Of a stretch of DNA of 11,510 nt, positions 6,749 to 11,510 are shown one piece after another. The stretch is from an uncultured Eubacteriales bacterium. GTDB lineage: Bacteria > Bacillota > Clostridia > Oscillospirales > Acutalibacteraceae. The first letter of the stretch is position 1. Each line of letters begins with the position of its first letter. The stretch spans positions 1 to 11,510 of the forward strand of contig CAQBRY010000031.1 in the NCBI GenBank assembly GCA_948762645.1, given 5' to 3'. The position numbers and the translations under genes were made by a program. The notes under the pieces are model-generated. The model saw only the letters and a program-made list of their open reading frames with translations. It searched no databases and was not told the origin of the DNA.

Positions 6749-7342
6749 ATGAACGCACAAGAGATTATAAAAAAGTATTTACAGGGTGATAAACTTGAAA
6801 GTTTAATACAGGAATTAAAGGAAAATAATATTTATTTTTCAAACGAAGAAAACCTTGATATTAGGTATAGCAAACTAAAGGAAAATATGGAAGAAAAAAA
6901 CAAACTGTACGAAGAAGCACAAAAACATATTGAAGAATTAAGTCAAGGAGTCAAAAGCGGTGAGGAATGAAAAGCCAAACAAAATGAATATAAGCAAAAA
7001 ATCAAGGAATTAGAGACTGAAAATCAAGAAATAAAAATTAACAGTGCACTAAAGCAGGGGTTATTACAAGCTAAAGCCAACGATATTGAATATCTGACTT
7101 ATAAAATCAAGAATCAGTATCAAGAACGAAAAATCCCCTTTGAGTTTAATACAGACGGAAGTCTTAAGGGTCTAGACGAAGTGATTGATACTGTAAAGAA
7201 AAGTCATGTCAAATTATTTGAACCACAGACAGTTAGTAAAAATGTTGACATTTTAAACGTTGGAAAAGGCAATAAAAGCACCGAATCAGAGCCAAAAAAT
7301 CTAATGGAAGCACTACAGGGAAAATACAAAAACACAAATTAA
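6749..7342 (+). pseudogene. Capsid scaffold protein, interrupted by an in-frame TGA
   Basis: ATG 6749 follows AGGAG (6736-6740) and is preferred over the upstream in-frame ATG at 6707, which has no ribosome site and lies over a hairpin. The frame stops at TGA 6968-6970 (codon 74) but continues in the same frame to TAA 7340-7342. Read through, it gives 197 residues, the usual length of phage GP20-type scaffold proteins. It is highly charged and probably coiled-coil in the middle (KENMEEKNKLYEEAQKHIEE; then KQKIKELETENQEIK), ending with the conserved-looking NLMEALQGKYKNTN. The position directly before the major capsid gene fits a scaffold that guides shell assembly and then leaves. TGA is used as a normal stop elsewhere here, so recoding is unlikely; TGG or CGA to TGA is the simple explanation. 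Confidence 0.78.
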
Positions 7343-7357
7343 TTAGGAGTGAATTAA

Positions 7358-8350
7358 ATGCTTAATTTATCGCAAATGACAACAGGTATGCAAGATAAAA
7401 TAGCACAGCAAATAATAGATATATTCGTCAGGGAAAGCGAAATTTTAGAACTTCTCCCCTTTGACAACGCCGTATCGCCAACAGGAGGAAGTACACTAGT
7501 TTACGGATATGTGCAAGAAAAAGTACCGTCAACAGCAGCATTTAGAGCAATCGGTAGCGAATACACAAACAGCGAAGCCATGTTACAGCAATTAGCGGTA
7601 ACTTTAAAAGTATTCGGCGGAAGTTTTCAGGTTGACAAAGTTATAAAATCAATCGAAGCACAACTTGAAAGCGTGAATCATCAAGTGCAGAGCAAGGCAA
7701 AGGCGGCGGTAGCATTATTTCACGACACAATGATAAACGGTGACAGTGCAACCAATTCACTATCCTTTGACGGTCTGAATAAAATGCTGGTTGGTTCGAG
7801 TACGGAGTATAACACGGACATCTGCATAGATTTATCGACTATGGAAAAATTAAAAGCGAATGCAGACGTATTTTACGAAGCACTTTTAAAACTTATCAAC
7901 TCCACAAACGCAACCGCAATTATGGTAAACGCAGATATGAAAACTAAAATTCAGACAATTGCAAGAGTACTAGGATATAAGACCGAAAGCAAGGAATCCT
8001 TTGGCAGAGTTGTAACTACTATTGGAGAAAATAAAGTAAGAATAATCGACCTTAAAAACAAGTATTCTGTAAGTGGTTCGACCGTCACGGAAACACCGAT
8101 TGTAGGCGTTCAGACAAGAACAATCGGAGAAACAAGTGTTACGGGATTAACAGACATTTACTCCGCCAAATTTGACGGGTATGACGGATTTTTAGGCGTA
8201 ACGGTTGCGGGTGATAAAGTGATAGACAGCTATTTGCCGGACTTTACACAGCCAGGAGCGGTAAAAACGGGAGAAATCGAAATGATAGGTGCAGTAGCAC
8301 TCAAAAACAGCAGAAACGCAGGAGTTTTAAGGAATATCAAAATAATTTAA
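7358..8350 (+). CDS. Major capsid protein, HK97 fold
   Basis: This intact 330-residue shell protein sits 10 bases after an AGGAG site and directly downstream of the scaffold gene. Its composition is typical of HK97-fold coats: few Cys, many Ala, Thr and Val. The N-terminal helix region (MLNLSQMTTGMQDKIAQQII) precedes an E-loop-like stretch with GGSTLVYGYVQEKVPSTAAF (43-62). The long helix GSFQVDKVI...QSKAKAAVALFHDTMINGD resembles the spine helix. Near the end, DIYSAKFDGYDGFLGVTVAG is a typical late strand region. Length suits a 300-400 residue capsid protein. No separate protease gene is seen nearby, and with a separate scaffold proteolytic maturation may be absent. The assignment rests on sequence resemblance to clostridial siphophage coats and gene order. 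Confidence 0.92.
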   Translation: MLNLSQMTTGMQDKIAQQIIDIFVRESEILELLPFDNAVSPTGGSTLVYGYVQEKVPSTAAFRAIGSEYTNSEAMLQQLAVTLKVFGGSFQVDKVIKSIEAQLESVNHQVQSKAKAAVALFHDTMINGDSATNSLSFDGLNKMLVGSSTEYNTDICIDLSTMEKLKANADVFYEALLKLINSTNATAIMVNADMKTKIQTIARVLGYKTESKESFGRVVTTIGENKVRIIDLKNKYSVSGSTVTETPIVGVQTRTIGETSVTGLTDIYSAKFDGYDGFLGVTVAGDKVIDSYLPDFTQPGAVKTGEIEMIGAVALKNSRNAGVLRNIKII

Positions 8351-8361
8351 TTACAAAGATA

Positions 8362-8400
8362 AAAAAATACGTATCGTTTAAAAAGTGGTGCGTATTCTTT
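8362..8400 (+). terminator. Weak hairpin after the capsid gene, possible attenuator
   Basis: Arms 8362-8371 (AAAAAATACG) and 8391-8400 (CGTATTCTTT) pair at nine of ten positions around a 19-base loop, with an A-tract before and a T-rich end after. It lies in the 69-base gap between capsid and the next gene and could lower downstream expression or stabilise capsid mRNA. The long loop makes it weak. Confidence 0.35.
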
Positions 8401-8419
8401 AGTTTAGGAGGAATAAATT

Positions 8420-8605
8420 ATGGCAGTAAAAGTTACAGAAAAATCAGATGAAAATAACATTTATATTGTAGAAACACCCGTAAAAAACTATAACGGGACA
8501 GTCGCAGGAGTACAATTTGCATACGGAAAAGCAGAAGTGCATAGCGGTTGGGTACTTAATTGGTTTAAGGAAAACGGATATAAAATCAAAAAAAGTGAGG
8601 TGTAA
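8420..8605 (+). CDS. Small conserved-type phage protein following the capsid gene
   Basis: This 61-residue protein has ATG 8420 seven bases after a strong AGGAGG site. It reads as a short beta-rich module: an N-terminal charged stretch, then NGTVAGVQFAYGKAEVHSGW and a closing helix ending ENGYKIKK. The pattern of a strand, a GxA turn and a terminal LxxxGYxI-type helix is common in small proteins encoded right after major capsid genes. I cannot name the family and do not assign a function; a minor capsid decoration or head-tail joining role is only a guess from position. It ends 3 bases before the next gene, so the two are probably cotranslated. Confidence 0.65.
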   Translation: MAVKVTEKSDENNIYIVETPVKNYNGTVAGVQFAYGKAEVHSGWVLNWFKENGYKIKKSEV

Positions 8606-8608
8606 AAA

Positions 8609-9136
8609 TTGTTATGGACGACAGAACAGCTTAAAGAAATTAATGAGTTTAAGAATATTCCCGAAGAAACATTAAAACTCAAAATGTCGGCAATTGAATC
8701 ATCAATAAGAAGATATACAAACAATAATTTTCAGAATACTAAAGTACGTTTTGAGTGCAAGAGCCGAGAAAACGTACTTTTTAGTTATAACGATAATATA
8801 AAGATCGGCGATACAATAGAGATTAGTCAAAGCGTATCAAACAACGGTTTATATGTTGTCACTGATATTAAAGATCGAAACACTTATGTAGACAGTCAGT
8901 TATCCGAGAATGAGTACAATTTAGTAACCAAAATTGAGTATCCGCCCGACATATTAGACGGTAGTTTATCTATGTTAAAGTGGAATTTAAACAATGCTGA
9001 AAAAATAGGCATAGAAAGCGAGAGTTTATCACGCCACAGCGTTACATACTTCAATATGGACAAAACCAACACAGTAAGCGGCTATCCTATTTCAATCATG
9101 GGATTTTTCACTCCGTACATGAGGGCAAAGACATGA
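8609..9136 (+). CDS. Head-tail connector (adaptor) protein, gp6/gp15-like
   Basis: This 175-residue protein starts at TTG 8609, eight bases after GTGAGG (8595-8600). The N-terminal helical part (LKEINEFKNIPEETLKLKMS, then AIESSIRRYTNNNF at 28-41) is the usual start of head-tail adaptor proteins that dock under the portal ring. The C-terminal RHSVTYFNMDKTNTVSGYP (142-160) and GFFTPYMRAKT ending are shared by the clostridial versions. The middle (about 45-110) looks beta-rich and is an insert relative to the shortest family members. Its stop overlaps the start of the head-closure gene (ATGA). It would form the first ring below the portal. It is intact, with no unusual codon use seen. Confidence 0.83.
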   Translation: MLWTTEQLKEINEFKNIPEETLKLKMSAIESSIRRYTNNNFQNTKVRFECKSRENVLFSYNDNIKIGDTIEISQSVSNNGLYVVTDIKDRNTYVDSQLSENEYNLVTKIEYPPDILDGSLSMLKWNLNNAEKIGIESESLSRHSVTYFNMDKTNTVSGYPISIMGFFTPYMRAKT

Positions 9137-9459
9137 AAAAGATAGGAGGAAATATCGGTGCAATCGTACAAATAAAACAAACACAGCGTAATTTTTTAGG
9201 CGAAACTATAAACGAGTTTAAGGACTTAAAAACTATAAAAGGCTTTTTGGATTATATTACAGGCGAGAGCGGAACAGGCACGTTTAACGCTAAGATTGAG
9301 GACAGTACACATATTTTTCTTTGTGATTATGAAGAATTATCAGAGGAAAATAATGTGCGTTTTTTGATTGACGGAAAACATTATGAAGTGAAGATGACAG
9401 ACGTTCCGATGGGAATCAATCATCACATGGAAATTTATTTGAGGTACGTTGGGGAGTGA
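9133..9459 (+). CDS. Head-closure / head-tail adaptor protein, SPP1 gp16-like
   Basis: This 108-residue beta-rich protein starts in an ATGA overlap with the connector gene. The opening GNIGAIVQIKQTQRNFLGE, the central IKGFLDYITGESGTGTFNA and the ending HHMEIYLRYVGE are characteristic of head-closure proteins (about 100-115 residues). These sit between the adaptor ring and the tail and plug the filled head. Function is assigned from family likeness and from its place between the connector and the HK97-gp10 gene. It is intact; GGGGAG near its end (9451-9456) serves as the ribosome site of the next gene. Confidence 0.8.
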   Translation: MKKIGGNIGAIVQIKQTQRNFLGETINEFKDLKTIKGFLDYITGESGTGTFNAKIEDSTHIFLCDYEELSEENNVRFLIDGKHYEVKMTDVPMGINHHMEIYLRYVGE

Positions 9460-9465
9460 AAAAAA

Positions 9466-9897
9466 GTGTCGACAACAGTAGAATTAAAAGATTATACGGA
9501 CAAGATACTAAGTAGCTTTGAAAGGAAAACAAACGTATTTTTACTTGAAGTAAAAGACAGTATTGCAAGTCAGGCTTCCCTAAATTCCCCGGTCGATACA
9601 GGCGGTCTGTCAAGGAGTTTTTTGACTGATAGCTTCGTTGATAAAAAAGAAAAGATTGCATACATAGGTTCAAGCTTAAAATACAGCATTTATCAAGAAC
9701 TTGGCACAGGCGAGTATGCTTTAGAGGGAAACGGAAGAAAAGGCGGTTGGACTTACAAATCAAACAAAGACGGAAAATTCTATCATACACGAGGCATAAA
9801 ACCTCAAAGAATACTATATCAAGCACTTCTAACTAAAAAACCACTAATAACAAGTCAGGCAAAAAAGATTTTGGGGACGGTAAATAAAAATGGGTGA
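9466..9897 (+). CDS. HK97 gp10 family head-tail / tail-completion protein
   Basis: This 143-residue protein starts at GTG 9466, nine bases after GGGGAG. Family landmarks are SPVDTGGLSRSF (41-52), the IGSSLKYSIYQELGTG stretch (67-82) and TRGIKPQRIL (108-117), where the family has a Thr-x-Gly-x-x-Pro turn before the last helix. The last 25 residues are basic. Members of this family help to join tail and head, and lie between head-closure and tail-terminator genes exactly as here. The gene is intact and its end overlaps the start of the next gene by about 8 bases. Confidence 0.9.
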   Translation: MSTTVELKDYTDKILSSFERKTNVFLLEVKDSIASQASLNSPVDTGGLSRSFLTDSFVDKKEKIAYIGSSLKYSIYQELGTGEYALEGNGRKGGWTYKSNKDGKFYHTRGIKPQRILYQALLTKKPLITSQAKKILGTVNKNG

Positions 9898-10275
9898 AAA
9901 AAAGTTTTAAATCTCATCTACGAAGAATTAACCGAGCTCGGAATAAATTATTATTACATGATAAACGACAGTTCAGAGGTAAATTATCCATACGTTACAG
10001 GCGAATATTTTGAGTATGATTACCGTTATGAGGGCAATCAAACAATCGGTGAAATACTGCTTGAAGCATGGACGAGAGGAACGGAACAGGAACTTTTGGA
10101 CATCAAAGACAAAATAAAAGGCAGGTTTAAAAATTACCAAGTAGCCACATCTGAAAACGGTGTGGCTATGAGTTTTTGTATCAATTATTTGAACAAAGCG
10201 CCGAGAAAAGCAGAAGTAGAGGGACTTAAAAAACTTGAGATAAGGCTACAAATAAATTATTGGGAGAGTGAATAA
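9890..10275 (+). pseudogene. Tail-terminator-like protein, frameshifted near the start
   Basis: The open frame 9958-10275 (105 residues) lacks its beginning. ATG 9890, after GGGGA in the end of the previous gene, starts MGEKK and then hits TAA at 9908. Adding one A to the A7 run at 9897-9903 gives MGEKKVLNLIYEELTELGIN joined to the main frame, 128 residues in all, normal for phage tail terminators (about 120-140). The main part has YPYVTGEYFEYDY, a long acidic helix and a beta-rich end (KKLEIRLQINYWESE). The role, capping the tail tube at the head end, is inferred from size and position between the gp10 family gene and the tube gene. The fallback start at 9958 has no ribosome site. Confidence 0.75.
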
Positions 10276-10277
10276 AA

Positions 10278-10871
10278 ATGGCATTAAAAACGCATGGAAT
10301 CACAGAAAAAACACCAGAAAATCTATTATTCAGCGCAGGAGCGATTTACAAAAATTTATCTTATGAAGAGTCCAAGGGCTGGACAGGCACCGTACTCGGA
10401 GCGACAAACGGAGGAATCACACTTGCCATTACTCCAGAATACGCAGACGCTGAAATGGACGGAGCGACCGTACCAGTTAAAGGAGCAAAAATAAAAGTCA
10501 GCGAAACAGCCACAATGGAAAGCAATATGACAGAGTTTTCAGAGGGCGTTATAAAAGAAAGTCTGCACCTTATCGAAGATACAAATCAATCGGTAACAGG
10601 TTACAAACAGTATATAAGCAAACGCTCAATAACTCAGGATGATTATTTAAAAAATATAGCTTACGTAGGAACTTTAGTCGGTGGCAAACAAATTATTGTG
10701 ATACTTCCAAACGCAATATGTACGAGTGCATTGGAACTCCAGGGGCAGAACAAAACACAGGCTACATATACGATAACATTTGAATGTAGTGCAAGTTTCG
10801 AGCAAGACGATTTAGAACATTTACCGTATGAAATTTATTATCCGCAAGACGAAGTTACACCAACAAATTAA
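10278..10871 (+). CDS. Major tail (tube) protein
   Basis: This intact 197-residue protein has ATG 10278 nine bases after GGGAGAG (10262-10268), two bases after the previous stop. The beginning (TPENLLFSAGAIYKNLSYEE) and GTVLGATNGGITLAITPEYA (37-56), followed by MDGATVPVKGAKIKVSETAT (60-79), are typical of the tube proteins of Firmicute siphophages. The later region with ATYTITFECSASFEQDDLEH is the closing beta sheet. Hexamers of it stack into the tail tube. No C-terminal Ig-like extension is present. Position before the tail assembly chaperone supports the call. Confidence 0.87.
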   Translation: MALKTHGITEKTPENLLFSAGAIYKNLSYEESKGWTGTVLGATNGGITLAITPEYADAEMDGATVPVKGAKIKVSETATMESNMTEFSEGVIKESLHLIEDTNQSVTGYKQYISKRSITQDDYLKNIAYVGTLVGGKQIIVILPNAICTSALELQGQNKTQATYTITFECSASFEQDDLEHLPYEIYYPQDEVTPTN

Positions 10872-10884
10872 GGAGTGAAATAAA

Positions 10885-11271
10885 ATGTCAAAAAAACTTT
10901 ATAAAATCAGACCGTTAGTGGGAAAAGATATTTTTAAAATATCGAAATTTATTAAAAAACTTGGTATAGACCGCTTACAATCAATATTCGGCAACAGTGA
11001 GTTATCAAAATCAATTAATAATGTTATAAATGGCGGTGAAAATCAAGATATTGCACAAGTCGGAAAACTGCTGTCCGCATTTATTTCTGTTGTAATTGAT
11101 AGTTTATGCGAGGTGGAAGAAGAACTGGGAGAACTCTTAGAAAGCGTAAGCAATTTAAGCAAGGAGGAAATCAGAGAATTACCATTGGAAGAATACGTAA
11201 ACATGGTAATGGATTTATTCAGGCAAAAAATTTCATGGATTTTTTCGGACATATACGCAAACGATTTCTAA
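10885..11271 (+). CDS. Tail assembly chaperone, gpG-like part (likely frameshifted near its end)
   Basis: The open frame gives 128 residues behind AAGGAG (10870-10875). It begins KLYKIRPLVGKDIFKISKFI, has a Gly-Asn-rich loop near 50, a helix around SAFISVVIDSL, an acidic stretch, and ELPLEEYVNMVMDLFRQK. After that the frame ends in an unlikely IFSDIYANDF. Adding one A to the A6 run at 11225-11230 instead continues as NFMDFFGHIRKRFLK to TGA 11298-11300. In long-tailed phages the gene between the tube and tape-measure genes encodes chaperone G and, by a -1 ribosomal shift, a G-T fusion. The layout here fits that, with T TTT TTC at 11240-11246 as the candidate slip site. Function is from gene order and layout; sequence similarity alone is weak. 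Confidence 0.68.
   Translation: MSKKLYKIRPLVGKDIFKISKFIKKLGIDRLQSIFGNSELSKSINNVINGGENQDIAQVGKLLSAFISVVIDSLCEVEEELGELLESVSNLSKEEIRELPLEEYVNMVMDLFRQKISWIFSDIYANDF
11240..11246 (+). promoter_or_regulatory. Candidate -1 ribosomal frameshift heptamer T TTT TTC
   Basis: In the repaired chaperone frame the codons are gaT TTT TTC, the classic X XXY YYZ form. A -1 slip leads into the downstream frame that reads RTYTQTISKSATGKNDEL and stays open to 11467. The G frame would end 52 bases later at 11300. It counts as a slip site only if the A6 run upstream (11225-11230) is really A7. Confidence 0.4.
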
Positions 11272-11510
11272 AAGTGCCACAGGAAAAAATGACGAACTGA
11301 TGGAATTTATAGGGCTGTTGTATTCAAGATACAGCGACCCTATTTCATTTTTAAACGCAGGTCACAACACAGTCGGAATATTTGAAACTGTATTACAAAT
11401 TTACATTGATAAAAATAATAGTCAACTTTGGGATTTATACTTGCATTTTAAACCTAAAAAAGCTTTATAGATTGGAAGAAGTCAACCGACGGTAACATGA
11501 AAAATATCTG
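11246..11510 (+). CDS. gpT-like C-terminal extension of the tail assembly chaperone (partial, broken)
   Basis: This frame has no good start of its own and is expected only as a fusion to the gpG-like part. From 11246 it reads RTYTQTISKSATGKNDELME, then FIGLLYSRYSDPISFLNAGHN, IFETVLQIYIDKNNSQLWDL and YLHFKPKK. It stops at TAG 11468-11470. Just before, adding a T to the TTT at 11464-11466 continues as AFIDWKKSTDGNMKNI to the window edge, which looks like the natural continuation. If so this is one more single-base loss. The extension is thought to bind the tape measure protein during tail assembly. The rest lies outside the window. Confidence 0.58.

Noticed and set aside
6968..6970. TGA as a sense codon (alternative genetic code or recoding)
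   Set aside because: TGA ends several well-defined genes here (Mom-like, connector, head-closure, gp10 family), and other interrupted genes carry TAA, so reassignment does not explain the data.
9416..9826. 136-residue minus-strand open frame opposite the HK97 gp10 family gene
   Set aside because: Cys/Leu-rich antisense of a recognisable gene, no ribosome site, and the operon is entirely on the + strand.
10294..10494. Second + frame inside the major tail protein gene
   Set aside because: Fully nested, no ribosome site, and composition unlike a real protein; the main frame has clear family features.
1..11510. CRISPR array, tRNA or rRNA gene, insertion sequence, att sites
   Set aside because: No regularly spaced repeats, no tRNA cloverleaf or rRNA segments recognised, no transposase frame and no paired end repeats seen by eye.

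Overview
This window is the packaging, head and head-tail part of the late operon of a tailed phage (siphovirus type, HK97-fold capsid). It is almost certainly a prophage in a low-GC, Gram-positive-like anaerobe. The DNA is AT-rich with A/T-ending codons, Shine-Dalgarno sites are strong (GGAGG, AGGAG), GTG and TTG starts are common, and the proteins resemble those of clostridial (Bacillota) prophages. A Fusobacteriota host cannot be excluded. All genes are on the + strand. No integrase, repressor, lysis gene or att site is visible.

Layout. 1-477: end of an antitoxin gene and a complete RelE-type toxin. 478-659: leader with phased ATTATGA repeats, an inverted repeat and a strong intrinsic terminator. 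660-1791: a ParB/Srx-fold protein and a Mom-like DNA-modification enzyme. 1849-3519: small and large terminase subunits. 3535-5951: portal and SPP1-gp7/Mu-gpF-type minor head protein. 5960-6652: a HicAB toxin-antitoxin cassette with its own promoter and terminator, inserted between head genes. 6749-8350: scaffold and major capsid protein. 8420-10275: a small protein after the capsid gene, head-tail connector, head-closure protein, HK97-gp10 family protein and tail-terminator-like protein. 10278-11510: major tail (tube) protein and a tail-assembly-chaperone region cut by the window end.

Working together, the terminase and portal would pack DNA into a scaffold-built capsid, the four connector proteins would close the head and join the tail, and the Mom-like enzyme would modify adenines to protect the DNA from host restriction. 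The two toxin-antitoxin pairs are accessory cargo.

The most striking feature is damage. The small terminase, portal, minor head, tail-terminator and tail-chaperone genes each carry one or more single-base losses in A or T runs. Restoring one base per site gives full-length, family-like proteins. In addition, hicA, the scaffold gene and the minor head gene contain in-frame stops. This fits a decaying prophage or a homopolymer-poor assembly, or a mixture. One site, T TTT TTC at 11240-11246, may instead be the programmed -1 frameshift of the tail chaperone.
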